64,000 bases of DNA from Erythrophleum ivorense (GCA_026724425.1 JAIUCV010000076.1:7029501-7093500); one strand, 5' to 3'; shown: positions 23,778 through 35,233, counted from the first letter of the stretch. A program made the numbers and translations. Notes: a model not told the origin generated them from the sequence alone.

Positions 23778-25567
23778 AACCCTTAGGCCAGCACGAGGTG
23801 TCGCCGGTTTAAGGCTTCCTCTTCCGCATGTGAAGGAAACCTTGCCATTTGTCCGTGATTGTGTCTGGACGGTATTGGACCGTCATCCTCCCTCACTGGC
23901 CTATAAATAAGAGACCTCAGCCCCTTTAGCTTCCATTTACCATTCCTTGTGTTACTCCCTTGCATAAAAACCGAGAAAGTTAAGAGAGAAAAGAGTGTGA
24001 AATCTTTTCTTTAAGTGTGAGTGTTGAGTGTAGAGAAGCTTTAAGAGAGAAAGCTTAAGTTGAAGGATAGCTTGGTGGTGTAAGGCGTAGCTGTGGTGTT
24101 AGCTAGGCAGTTCATCAAGCGGTTTTGGTGAGTTTTCGATGATAGCTTCGAGAGTAGCTATGTTTGTGTGATGCATGTAGAATCAAGTAGAAACTTGTAG
24201 GTTTCTTTTGATTAGGGGCATGCATATTGTGTGGTGGTTGTTAGTATGTGTTATACTAACTTTGTGGTTGCAGGAAGTATGTACGTTAAGCAAGGAGGCT
24301 AACGTTATACTTGGTGTGGTTGTGCGGTTTTAACTTCGGTTAAACCGATGTGTTTGCATGCATGTTCGGATCCAAGAAAAACATGGGTTGTTGTTCCTTG
24401 TGATTGATTGCATGTTGTGTGATTAACGTGTTGTGATATAGGGAAGGGGAGAAACGCCTAAGTGTTGTCATGAACTAACGGTTTTAGTGCAGGGATGAAG
24501 AACACTTAGAGCGGTTTCTGTTTAACCTATTGCATATTGATGCTCTGAGGTTGTGACCTGATCATTCAAGTATCTTTGTTGAATGATTGTGTATTTTCTT
24601 AAGACTAACACATGTGATGTGTTCAGTGTGTTGAGTTCGTTTGAAAATGGTTCGGTGAACATATCATGTGTTGCATCGCTACGTTGTGGCAAGTAATGTG
24701 GGGAAACAAGAGGTTATGCCAATTACTGTGTCGAACATGTGGTGGTGGGTGCCGGGAAAGGCTAAACCTTATGTAGTCCAAGGGAGCGTGTAGAGTGTAT
24801 GTCTTTGACAGCACCCTGTACTCATGGATGCATAAAGGAGGCTGAGTAAGGACTTAGACCCCACGATGTTCAGTGTAGGATTGCGAACAATGAATGTTGC
24901 ACCAAGGGCTAGTGGTGAATAACAGGTAGTTATGTCACACTATGCCGGGAAGGACGTAAGGTGAGTGCCACGAGGGCAGGTCACGTACTTACGTTCCTTG
25001 TGTGTGAGGATCATGTATTCGTGTTTAGCATGATCTTTACGTTTGTTCTTTTTTTTTTTGTGTGAGGAGAAGGACGTATGGAATAGACAGCCCGGGATGT
25101 GACCATCTGGGAGACAGAACTCGTGTGGGTTGTGATCCAACGGGATGTGACTGTCTGGGAGATGGAACTCGGGTAGTGATGTTCTATTCCACGTGCCTTT
25201 AGGAGCTAGGATCATGTACTCGTGTTAGGCATGATCTTAGGGGTACACACGGTGTTCCTGCTGCCCTGACGGACGTTCACTGAGAAACCCTCTTGGATGG
25301 TCCTGAAGGATGACTCAGAGGGTACTTGGGTAGCTCCCATGGCTGAGTACACACGACGGTGTGTTTGGAAATGCCTAGTTGCACTTTCGGCTAGCGGAAG
25401 TGGCTAGGTGGGCTAATCGGCTGCCTGTGGTGTGGTGGGATTAGTCCGGGTTAACCGGTTGACTGGGTTAACGCGGTTAACTCCCGATTGCAGTTCAGGC
25501 CTAGTGTGACTTTGTGTTTGCTAGGTGCGGGTGTGCAGGTCTTCGGAAACCGTGGGGTACTATAGAG

Positions 25568-25765
25568 GCCTCTAGGTCGAGCAGGGCTCGATAGTGTGTG
25601 TGGTGTGTGTAGAGTGTTTCTTGTGTGATAGAAACCTCTAGGTCGAGCGGGGCTCGATAGTGTGTGTGGTGTGTGTAGAGTGTTTCTTGTGTGTTAGAAA
25701 CCTCTAGGTTGAGCAGTGGCTCGTTAGAGTGTTGTGTGTGTAGAGAGTGTTCTTCTGGGAAGAAC
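25568..25765 (+). repeat. 66 bp tandem repeat, about three copies
   Basis: Units starting CTCTAGGTCGAGCAGGGCTC recur at about 66 bp spacing near 25568, 25634 and 25700. The last copy is diverged. It is inside the solo LTR. Confidence 0.8.
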
Positions 25766-26638
25766 CTCTCGGGTGTTAGATCACTAGTGTGTTGTGATCT
25801 TGGAGTTACTCGGGATGAGTAATCTCTTGTGTTGTTAGGATAACTTGTAAGAGTTATCCTTGTGTTTTGTCTTGGCAGGTTGAAGAGCGTGGTGAAAGAC
25901 AATACGGTTGTATTGGTCTATGGCGTGAGCTAGAGAGCTTTGCTACGGCATTGTCTCTAGTGTGTTTGAAGTTATTTGATTCAAGCTTCCGCTTGTGCAT
26001 TGCTTTGATTGTGTATTGATTGGGATTTGGGTTGGGGTTATATTTGTTGTATTGTAGAGGGTTTCCAAGCTCACTAAGTAATCCTAGATTACTTATGATG
26101 ACTCTATTTGTTTCAGGTAACCCTAGAAGTGGTGTGGAACTTGGACGTGGAAGGCCGGAGTAGATTGCGGTGTATTTTGTAAAACTGTGTAAGATTGCCG
26201 TTGTTTTTCTTTAAGTCTTTTGTTTTATATTCGTAAAACCCGGGTTGTAACTTACGGTTTTATGTAAGACAATGTTTATGTTTCAATAAAAGTAAGTTTT
26301 TATGTGTATTAAATACTCGGTTTTAATGATATTAGTCTTGTCCGGACTAACATAACTCTTGGCTTGAATACGGGTTGGCAAGCCTTAGGTTCTTGTCGAG
26401 AGGGTCGGATATCAAAGACGGACTGACCTCGGCTTTACTTTGTGTGTTGCCTTGAGGATGGATCGTCGATGGTATATCGGCATATTGTGGCATCCGACCG
26501 ACGCGGGCTATGTCTAGCACGTGTCGGGGGTGTTACAAACGTGGATTTTCAAAATGCATTGAGAGTTCTCATGTTTTCAAACCTCTTTTCCTCTCTTAGT
26601 TTGCTTGAGGACAAGCAAAAGGCTAAGTCTGGGGGAGT

Positions 26639-28213
26639 TGATATATCCATATTTTACATGTTTTTACCTTGGTTTTCTTTATGTTTTCTTATCTAATAAT
26701 AATGATTTTGTATCCAAGAGGTAGTTTTCTTGTATATTATGGTTTTGGGAAGCAAATAGGTCAAAATGGCAAAAAGAAGGCAAAAGAGCTTCAAACAATG
26801 ATCCATGCAAGTTCCCAAGTCAAGAGCTTCAACAAAACTCAAGTTAGCCGGTTTCCGCATTCGGACAGAATCGAAGCATCCGAAAGATGACCGCGGCAAA
26901 GGGTCTTTCCTACGTCCAAATCATGAGATCTTTATATGGAAAGATAGATAAATGAGTCATGCGTCGCGAAGAAGTTGAATTGGGCTATTTGGAGCAGAAA
27001 TGCGGCCTAGGATCTTTTTCTCCCAAGACATGTCCGTCTGGCGAGTAAGTGAAGCCCATGGAGTTTGGATGAGCGAAATGGACCGGGATCACTTCGGGCC
27101 AAGCCTAAACCTCATCATGACTCAAGCCCACATCTCTACACGCGAAAAGAATCTGGCTGCCGCGCCTCACTCAAGACTTGGAGAGCAAGTTCACGCGGGG
27201 AGAAGAAATGGAAAGTTTCCTCTTCTCCTTTGCGCATTAACTCAGCCGACCTAGCCTCCCCTCAACTATATATACTTGCTTTTAGCCTCTTGTATCGATA
27301 TCACGAATCAATAGACACAACTCTCTTCTTCTTTCAGTCAATAAACCGGAGCCACTTAGGTGGTCTCCTTGTTCTTTCTTTTCTTTTGCATTTTGTACAT
27401 ACTCGCATGTTTTAGCTTTTAGTCTAGGGTTTTAGAGGTTTCTCTCTAGGGGAAGCGGCGGCTTGATTCCTATCACTCAGCCTTCTTTCCCTAGGACCAT
27501 GAGATCCTCTATACTCCCTTAGACTCGTTATTGAATCATGGATCTTTCAAAGAAGACATGACATGATAAGCCATCAAGAATCGGTTGTTAAAGAAAGGGA
27601 AACCTTATGGTTCACCATCTTTATTCATACCTAAAGCTTGTTGCTAGAGTAGCTAACTAGTGACTTGATCCAAGGTTGATATACTCTCCAAAAGCTTGTT
27701 ATATCCCTAATCATAATATTTGGTGGGCAAATCGTCTTAGGCTATGAAAGTAGACCTAAGGAGTTTTGTGAACAATCACTACTCGATTTTATTGCGTGTT
27801 TCACTCTTCAATGACCATGTGAAAGCTGAGTCCATTGGTTTAAGAAACATAGGTGGTCGGAGCAACGAAAGTGGGATGACCACATCTTAGTGTTTTGAGT
27901 TCATAGAAACCAGATTTAACAAACTTTTCAATTGATTTGGCTTATGTCTTTTGCGGATTATCCTTTGCTCAATAATGATGTTTGTAAAGTTTGCATTTGT
28001 TATTTACTTTCCCTTATAAAACAAAAATACAAAACCCCTTGCATATTATTGATTTAGCTTAACCAAATCTTTACCAATGTGTAGTGTGTAATTCGCATTC
28101 TCCTGTGGATCGACCCCTAAGTACTACGACAACATGTTGTGCACTTGCAACCATGTTTAGCTTAGGGTTTTTATTACTTGCATATATACCACACCCTTGT
28201 TTGGCACACATCA
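26639..28213 (+). repeat. LTR 3 of the Athila-like chain
   Basis: This 1,575 bp LTR is preceded by a polypurine tract (AAGTCTGGGGGAGT) and followed by the same TTTTACAAAGGG sequence that follows LTR2. Confidence 0.92.
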
Positions 28214-28883
28214 TTTTACAAAGGGTACGACTCCTTATCCTCACCAAATAGTGAAAGTCTACGTGAGTTCGGTTTCCCCTCTCTCTCCGCTCCAATTTTA
28301 AGAAAAACCATGAAGGTCCAAGTAACCGGGGATTAGGTGGCAACCACCATCAATACTCGCGTCTATGGAAGACCCATTGATCCAAATAACCGGGGATTAG
28401 GTGGCTACAACCATCAATACTCGCGTCTATGGAAGATCCATCAAAAACCTCCACAAAGAGGAGAAGAAGTCGAATAAAAAAATACTTTGCTACCCTAAAA
28501 AAGGGATCAATCGACTTAAGGAGTGAGAAGAGAGGGAGGTGGAACAAGAGCCAAGACAAGTGTTTAAACACAAGAGGATGAGAAAGAGATCATAAACCCT
28601 TTGATCGATATCCCCTAGTTGAGACCACACCTTTAAAAACTGAAGGAGTCAAAGGAGGTGAGCCCGGATGGTCATATGGAGTGTGGGATACTTTGGGATG
28701 ACTGCTAAACTCAATGTAAGTACTCATGCTCCTCATCATAAAGCCAAAACCGTTTTTCATGTGGATTACTAAAACATAAGCTAACGTGGATTTTCAAAAT
28801 GCATTGAGAGTTCTCATGTTTTCAAACCTCTTTTCCTCTCTTAGTTTGCTTGAGGACAAGCAAAAGGCTAAGTCTGGGAGAGT
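28214..28883 (+). other. Internal remnant between LTR3 and LTR4
   Basis: This 670 bp non-coding copy of the LTR2-LTR3 internal region lacks the nested solo LTR and so preserves the empty target (CTAACGTGGATTTTC near 28781). It ends in a polypurine tract. Confidence 0.85.
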
Positions 28884-29817
28884 TGATATATCCATATTTT
28901 AAATGTTTTTACCTTGGTTTTCTTTATGTTTTCTTATCTAATAATAATGATTTTGTATCCAAGAGGTAGTTTTCTTGTATATTATGGTTTTGGGAAGCAA
29001 ATAGGTCAAAATGGCAAAAATAAGTCAATAGAGCTTCAAACAATGATCCATGCAAGTTCCCAAGTCAAGAGCTTCAACAAAACTCAAGTTAGCCGGTTTC
29101 CGCATTCGGACAGAATCGAAGCATCCGAAAGATGACCGCGGCAAAGGGTCTTTCCTACGTCCAAATCATGAGATCATTATATGGAAAGATAGATAAATGA
29201 GTCATGCGTCGCGAGAAGTGGAATTGGGCTATTTGGAGCAGAAATGCGGCCTAGGATCTTTGTCTCCCAAGACATGTCCGTCTGGCGAGTAAGTGAAGCC
29301 CATGGAGCTTGGATGAGCGAAATGGACCGGGATCACTTCGGGCCAAGCCTAAACCTCATCATGACTCAAGCCCACATCTCTACACGCAAAAAGAAGCTGG
29401 CTGCCGCGCCTCACTCAGGTGGTGATTGGTTAACCCGCTACCACCCGCAAACGCAGCTTTTGCGGGTAGTAGCGGTTATTGGCGTTTGACAACAATCATC
29501 GCAAACGCTTTCAACCGCTTCAAACCGCTCCAGATCCCTCAAGATTCCTCAAAATCAAAAGCTCCTTCCCAGCAGCGTTTGCGGTTGCGGGCGGTTGCGG
29601 GTGAATAATTAAAAAAAAAAAATCAAAAACACAAATTTATTTAAAATCTGAAAATAAATAATAATCTTTATTAAAAAAATTAAGATTTAGATATTATAAT
29701 CACAATAAAAATAAAAATATTTGATATTTGTTTGGTAAAATTCATTAAAAACATATTACAATTTTATATTTCTAAGTTCTACAAATTAAAGTTCTCTTCA
29801 TAAATGTTCACATCATA

Positions 29818-29860
<43 letters not shown>

Positions 29861-30736
29861 AACAAAAAATAAAATGGTAATTTAAATTTAATTTCCACAC
29901 TAAATTTTAATAGAAATCACATTTTATCTAAATTATAGAAATTAAAAGATGAACATAAGTATTATATACATATTATTTCTTATAAATTTTTATTATTAAT
30001 TATGTTGAACTATAAATTTATAATTGTTCAATATAATATAGTTTTAATGTTTTATAATTATAAAATGTGTTTATATTGTTAATTTATTGTTAAACCGCTA
30101 TTTTACTCGCTGGTCAACCAGTCAAAAATATTCCGCAAACGCATCAGCTCTCAATCGCTATACCAGTCGTACAAACAACTTAATTACGCGTTTAACCGCA
30201 AACTCCCACTTCAGTAAACTCCCGCAACCGCAACCGCAACCGCAGCGTTTAAACCAGTCAGGCCCTCAAGACTTGGAGAGCAAGTTCATGCGGGGAGAAG
30301 AAATGGAAAGTTTCCTCTTCTCCTTTGCGCATTAACTCAGCCGACCTAGCCTCCCCGCAACTATATATACTTGCTTTTAGCCTCTTGTATTGATATCACG
30401 AATCAATAGACACAACTCTCTTCTTCTTTCAGTCAATAAACCGGAGCCACTTAGGTGGTCTCCTTGTTCTTTCTTTTCTTTTGCATTTTGTACATACTCG
30501 CATGTTTTAGCTTTTAGTCTAGGGTTTTAGAGGTTTCTCTCTAGGGGAAGCGGCGGCTTGATTCCTATCACTCAGCCTTCTTTCCCTAGGACCATGAGAT
30601 CCTCTCTACTCCCTTAGACTCGTTATTGAATCATGGATCTTTCAAAGAAGACATGACATGATAAGCCATCAAGAATCGGTTGTTAAAGAAAGGGAAACCT
30701 TATGGTTCACCATCTTTATTCATACCTAAAGCTTGT
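28884..30736 (+). repeat. LTR 4 of the Athila-like chain, truncated and interrupted
   Basis: The LTR starts TGATATATCC at 28884. A MITE-like insert lies at 29418-30267. LTR homology stops after CCTAAAGCTTGT at 30736, where CACTA tnp2 sequence resumes. About 550 bp of the LTR 3' part is missing. Confidence 0.88.
29418..30267. mobile_element. hAT-like MITE inside LTR4
   Basis: The 850 bp insert is absent from LTR1-3 at the matching place (CCTCACTCAAGACTTGG). Its ends are imperfect inverted repeats: left GGTGGTGATTGGTTAACCC, right GTTTAAACCAGTCAGGCC. The flanks TCACTCA and GCCCTCA could be a diverged 8 bp duplication. Both ends are rich in GCAACCGC / GCGGTTGC units, and the interior is very AT-rich with a (TA)n run at 29820-29858. 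It has no ORF. The superfamily call is tentative. Confidence 0.65.
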
Positions 30737-31959
30737 ATATTATCGGCCATAGAGAGTATTGCCTACTAGACATGCCGAAAGGACTAAATCCATCTGGGCA
30801 AAGACCCAAGTAGACATTTCTTTTCTCGCTAGCGAAATCTGGATGCACCGCCTGAAAGTGTTTCCACGCTTTAGCATCAGAAGGATGCCTAATCTCTCCT
30901 TCTGTCTGTGAATGATCGGCATGCCATCTCATCAATCCTGCCGTCCTCTCAGACTGATACAGTCTTCGCAATGTATCTTTTATTGGTAGGTACCACATTC
31001 GTTGGTACGGTACCTTGTTTCGCCCACGACCTTGTGGCTTGTATCGTGGCTTATGACAAAATCGACACTCCTGCAACTTATCATCATCTTTCCAGTATAG
31101 CATGCAATTATCAACACAAACATCTATCATCTGAGAAGGCAACCCAAGACTAAACACCAGTTTCTGTATATCGTAATACGAATCAGCAGCTACATTATCA
31201 TCTGGTAAGATATCCTTAATTAGATCAGCCCAACCGTCCATGATAAACTGACTTAGATTACCATCAGTTTTAAGAGTCATCATCCTTGCTGCAACTGACA
31301 ATTTAGTGTGCCCCTTAGTACATCCATCGTACAAAGGCTGATCTGCTGCTGCTAAAATATCAAAAAACTTTCTTGCATCTGCATTGGGTTCCTCATACGC
31401 CACATTATGAGGATCTCCAAATGTACTTGCGGTTTCAGGAAATGCATCTGTCACCATTTCATGCATCCTATCAACTTCACTACCGTAATTAACAGGATGA
31501 TGTTCAAATACTGGATCCACATTTTCCTCAAAATGCATTCCTTCATTAATATAATTACTACTGCTACTACTAGCTGCATTTCCTCCATGATCTTCCCCAT
31601 GGCAATACCAAATATAATAATTCTGCATAAATCCTATATTCAACAGATGCGACCATATCTTGAGATAAGCAAAAATTTTCTATTCATGCATTTTGGACAA
31701 GGACAGTACATGTACTTATTACCGCTTTCGATCGTAATTTGCAATGTGCTGGCCTGGTACATGAATCCTTCAAGGCCATCTCTGAACTCTTTCCTCAGCA
31801 ACCCGTCGGAATCGTTACGATTGTACATCCATTCCCGTAGCTGATAAATTGACATATTCTATTTTTTTCTCAGATTTTTTTTAGTTTTTTGGGAGAAGAA
31901 GTTTATGTGTTTGAGAGTGAAATTTTCGTCATTGGAACTCACGGTATATATAAAAACTT

Positions 31960-32434
31960 TTGTGAACTTTACAACGACTTTGCAACGAAAATTTCCAACC
32001 AATTTCCAACGACTTCATTTTTTTACAACGAGTTAACATCGATTTGAACTGTTGTTAAAAAACCGGTGTTAATCTTTAATACACGTTATAAATCATACGC
32101 TCACCTAAATCTCTCGTTGTAAAAACGTCAGAATTTTGCGACGATGTTACATCAAAAATTAAGTTACACTTAAAATTGTTGTTAAATCGACGTTATTTAA
32201 CTACGTAAATAAATCGTTGTAAAATCGTCGTAAATTGTTGTATAACGTGGTCAATTCGTCGTAAAATCGAAGCACGTTTACGACGGATTTAAGACGACAC
32301 GTTTTCGTCCCAAGTTACGACGATTTTACGACGAAATAGTTTTTCGTCGTAAATTAGTTACAAAATGGAGGTAGTTAAACGACGAATGAATTTCGTCGCA
32401 ATGGTCGTCGCAAACGCTTTGTTTTGTTGTAGTG
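31960..32434. repeat. CACTA right subterminal and terminal repeats
   Basis: Dense TCGTCGTAAA / ACGACGATTTTACGACG motifs end in GTTTTGTTGTAGTG, the inverse of the CACTA terminus. This is the tnp2-proximal (promoter) end of the element. Confidence 0.85.
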
Positions 32435-32488
32435 TCTGAATTTTGTATAACAAGCAATAGCATTATTACAAACAAATGGGGAACCATT

Positions 32489-33208
32489 CTACAATTTAGA
32501 TCCAGTGTATCGCACCCCACTCGAAGCGCTCTCATTTGAACCAATCGTATGAAGAACCTCTCTTAAAAGAGTCTCTCGGATCCTACCGTACATGTGTCCA
32601 TCAAATCCTTGCCTAACTATCTCATCTCCCAACTTAACGGCGGCTTCAATCGTCTCCGCCGCACTACCATGAGCAGAGTCCACAATTCCCATCTCTAATC
32701 CTCGATCCGCCGTAACTTTCGCAGCCGTCAACATCACATCCCTCCTTGCCGCCGGAGAACTAATCTTCATCCGGATCAAAGCCATAAACCACGCCGGAAC
32801 TGGGAGATTGATATCCAACTCACTCATATACAGAAATCCTCTGTCGCGACGCATCAATATATAGTCGTGACTCATCGCAAGAATAAATCCCGCGGCGGAA
32901 GCGTGACCGGTGACGGCGGCGATTGTCGGCATAGGAAGAGAGATGAGATCGGCAACTAAGGATCGGAGTTTGGAGTCCATATGGAAACGGAGAGATGGAT
33001 CTCTTTCGGCTAAAGCGAGATCGTAGCCGTTTGAGAAGAATTTTCCATCTGCTGTTGTGATGAGGACTGATTGTAAAGACGACGGATCGGAACGGATTTG
33101 GTTGATGGCGGAGCGAATTGCGTCGAGTAAAGTGGGGTTGAGACGGTGTTCGCCATCGCCGGTGAGCTTCAGCAAGAAAAGTCGCCCACGCTTCTCCAAT
33201 GAACACAT
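32489..33208 (-). CDS. ECI1: Peroxisomal delta3,delta2-enoyl-CoA isomerase (ECI1-type)
   Basis: An intact single exon encodes 239 residues with a crotonase fold. The acyl-CoA/oxyanion segments are GKFFSNGYDLALAE (about residues 54-67) and VTGHASAAGFILAMSHDY (about 98-115). The conserved YMSELDI block is near residues 126-132. The C-terminus GSKL is a canonical PTS1 signal, so the enzyme should enter peroxisomes and move double bonds of unsaturated enoyl-CoAs during beta-oxidation. The length and sequence fit Arabidopsis ECI1 (At1g65520) better than its IBR10/ECI3 relatives, which end in PKL; this is from memory. The ATG at 33206-33208 is chosen because MCSLEKRG is the usual family start. The CACTA terminus lies 54 bp past the stop, so the native 3' UTR is displaced and transcripts may end inside the transposon. 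Confidence 0.93.
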   Translation of the reverse strand: MCSLEKRGRLFLLKLTGDGEHRLNPTLLDAIRSAINQIRSDPSSLQSVLITTADGKFFSNGYDLALAERDPSLRFHMDSKLRSLVADLISLPMPTIAAVTGHASAAGFILAMSHDYILMRRDRGFLYMSELDINLPVPAWFMALIRMKISSPAARRDVMLTAAKVTADRGLEMGIVDSAHGSAAETIEAAVKLGDEIVRQGFDGHMYGRIRETLLREVLHTIGSNESASSGVRYTGSKL

Positions 33209-33752
33209 GTCTCTCTCCTCTCACTCGGTCACTCTGTGACTAAATTAATTGACTTGAACGTAGCAAATTATGCTTGTTAATAAATATATTAAAGTGTTAT
33301 GATTTTTTTTGTTTTGGATAAAATTTTGTTGCTCAATAAATATAACTAACAATGTGTGAAGGAGGAGGTTACTGACAATCTTTCAAAGTTTGAATAGAGA
33401 AATAGAAAAAGTTTATCTTTTCTGTTATTAATTCTCATTTCATTACATTTTCAAAAATATATATATATATATATTGACATTGTCTTAAGCAAGTAATTAT
33501 GTTATGTATGTTTTAGTTAAAATTCTTTTAAAATCTACTTGGTTAATCAAATTTTATATTAAAACCAATAAATAAGAGAAAAAAACTCATATTAGACCTA
33601 ATAACAAGTATTTTTGTTTATGTATAAATAAAAACTATAAGAAAATGTTATAATTATATTATATAAGTGTTTGAACTATTATTAAATTATAAAAGTGTTT
33701 ATAAAGTGAAAATATAAAACGATTATATCTTTATAAAGGGAAGAAGGAGAAG
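33209..33752. other. ECI1 upstream region, AT-rich
   Basis: This is the promoter side of ECI1 (minus strand) up to the copia 2 LTR. It is AT-rich with a short (AT)n run near 33457-33474. No gene or clear TATA box could be assigned. Confidence 0.5.
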
Positions 33753-33933
33753 TGTGAATACCAATTAGATGAAGAGAGAAAGAGTGAATATATTGTTTTA
33801 CTTGTAGTGGTTACAATGAGAAGCGAAATCACCTTATTTATAGAACTACATTCGACAAATATTACTGTGAAATTTAATGGTGATGGGCTCCACATTCTCT
33901 TCTTCACGCAAGTGTCTATTGACTTTCGTGACA
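33753..33933 (-). repeat. Candidate 3' LTR of copia 2
   Basis: Read on the minus strand the 181 bp unit starts TGTCACGAAAGTC, directly after the purine-rich GGACTCCAAGAGAGAG, and ends GGTATTCACA. It holds a TATA-like TCTATAAATAAGG. The LTR borders are inferred from the TG...CA ends and the upstream purine tract because no second copy is visible. Confidence 0.5.
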
Positions 33934-34084
33934 CTCTCTCTTGGAGTCCATTATCATTTATATTTCTCTTTACATGCTTTCAGTTGCCTCGTTAAAAATC
34001 CTTCTATGAAAAACCCTGTGGCAAAAAAATCATAGTAAGGTAAAAAGAGTGCAACTAGTAAGCTCCCCCTCGAATAACTTGATT

Positions 34085-35228
34085 TCATAGATCTCGTTGA
34101 TGACGCATTCCAATGTTATGTATATGCTTTTTGAATGTCGAGGTGGGTAGTGACTTTGTGAAGACATCAGCGGCATTGTGCGATGACCGAATATACTTCA
34201 CTTTAATGGCTTTATTCTTTTCAAGCTCTTGAGTATATGAAAAGAACTTTGGTGGAATATGTTTGGTTCTGTCGCTTTTGATATATCCTTCTTTTGTTTG
34301 AGCAACACAAGCAGCATTATCTTCATATAAGATGGTTGGTTCCGTATTCGCCCGGATTTCACTACTTGATTGAATATGTTGACTTATTGACCTAAGCCAA
34401 ACACATTCTCTGCTTGCTTCGTGGAGCGCAATGATTTCAGCATGGTTTGAGGAAGTGGCCACAAGTGTTTGTTTCTGAGAGCGCCATGATATAGCGTTTC
34501 CTCCGACAATAAAAACGTAACCAGTTTGTGATATGGCTTTGTGTGGGTCAGATAGGTACCCAGCATCTGCAAAACCAATCATTTGGCCATCTGTATTTTT
34601 AGGATAAAATAATCCTAAATTAATCGTTCCTTGAAGATAGCGAAAGACATGTTTAATTCCATTCCAATGTCTTTGAGTAGGGGAGGAGCTAAATCTTGCA
34701 AGAGATTGATAGCAAATGATATGTCACGACGAGTACAATTCGCAAGATACATAAGTGCACCAATTGCACTTAAATATGGTACTTCAGGACCAAGTATCTT
34801 TTCATTTTCTTCATGTGGTCGGAAATGGTCTTTTTCGACATTAAGTGATCTAACTACCATAGGTGTACTCAGAGGAGTTGCCTTATCCATGTTGAAACGT
34901 TTTAACACTCTTTTGGTATAAGTAGATTGGTGTATAAATATACCCTTTTCAGAGTGCTCAATTTGTAAGCCAAGACAAAACTTTGTCTGTCCGAGATCTT
35001 TCATCTCAAATTCCCCTTTTAAATAATTTGTTGCTTCCTCTATTTCTTCATGAGTTCCTATAATATTTAGATCATCAACATATACCGCGATAATTACAAA
35101 TCCGGATGATGTTTTCTTGATGAAAACACATGGGCATATAGGACTGTTGATATATCCCTTTTTGATTAAATGTTCACTAAGGCGATTATACCACATGCGC
35201 CCAGACTGTTTTAACCCATATAACGACC
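34085..35228 (-). pseudogene. Copia 2 RT C-terminal part and RNase H
   Basis: RT resumes after the solo LTR with RSLYGLKQSGRMWYNRL. It carries the YVDD catalytic motif (VYVDDLNIIG) and the ALMYLANCTRRDISFA block. The frame then shifts near 34600, and RNase H follows (FADAGYLSDPHKA; TSSNHAEIIALHEA; IRSSHNAADVFTK), ending at 34085. Non-functional because of the frameshift and the upstream split. Confidence 0.9.
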
Positions 35229-35233
35229 TTTGC

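Larger units (their letters stand above)
22794..26537 (+). mobile_element. Large solo LTR (3.74 kb), TSD AACGT
   Basis: The unit begins TGTAGTAACCC and ends GGGTGTTACA. AACGT is duplicated at 22789-22793 and 26538-26542. The sister segment near 28783-28787 shows the uninterrupted target. There is no coding sequence. A TATAAATA box near 23902 and an AATAAA near 26285 give it plus orientation. Two internal tandem arrays (23505-23777 and 25568-25765) are present. The termini are gypsy-like. Its long U5-side region contains many short direct repeats but no gene. Confidence 0.88.
17001..30736 (+). mobile_element. Chain of four Athila-like LTRs with three internal regions
   Basis: Four copies of the same roughly 1.575 kb LTR (TGATATATCC ... 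CACACATCA) start at 17001, 20644, 26639 and 28884, all in plus orientation. Internal region 1 (18576-20643) has a PBS, a 610-codon ORF and a PPT. Internal region 2 (22220-26638) is about 0.67 kb once a solo LTR is removed. Internal region 3 (28214-28883) is a near copy of region 2. Adjacent units share LTRs, which is the product expected from unequal recombination between LTRs. LTR4 is truncated at its right end, next to the tnp2 sequence that resumes at 30737. Confidence 0.9.
14674..31855 (-). pseudogene. CACTA transposase tnp2, split by a 13.7 kb insertion
   Basis: Read from 31855 leftwards. A transposase-associated domain (REWMYNRN, then CPCPKCMN) at 31855-31665 is followed by a one-base frameshift. 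The tnp2 core runs from 31643 to 30737, with the CRFCHKPRYKP and AWKHFQAVHPDFA blocks. The LTR chain follows (30736-17001). The core resumes at about 17000-16333 (CHRRFLPLNH; LDVMHIEKNFFDNI). Next come the DUF4218-type exon (16245-15705; FPTAFFVVMEHLAVHLPYEA) and two DUF4216-type exons, the last ending at 14674. Compared with intact family members, roughly 90 residues between WPII and CHRRFLP are missing, so sequence was lost at the insertion point. The introns hold (TA)n runs (15407-15425 and 15640-15682). Non-functional as it stands. Confidence 0.9.
10749..32434 (-). mobile_element. CACTA (En/Spm) transposon, 21.7 kb, TSD TCT
   Basis: The left end is CACTACAAGAAAAC and the right end reads CACTACAACAAAAC on the other strand. 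TCT is duplicated at 10746-10748 and 32435-32437, the 3 bp expected of CACTA transposition. Subterminal regions (10770-11340 and 31960-32430) are packed with short TCGTCGTAAA / TTTACGACGA motifs in both orientations, as is typical of transposase-binding sites. Two minus-strand genes are inside: tnp2 (31855 to 14674) and a Transposase_24-like gene (13095 to 11412). A chain of LTRs at 17001-30736 interrupts tnp2, so this copy cannot make its own transposase. Without that insertion the element would be about 8 kb. Confidence 0.95.

Noticed and set aside
24000..26500. Possible hidden gene in the long solo LTR
   Set aside because: No frame with a recognisable domain on either strand; TG...CA ends and a 5 bp duplication explain the whole segment.
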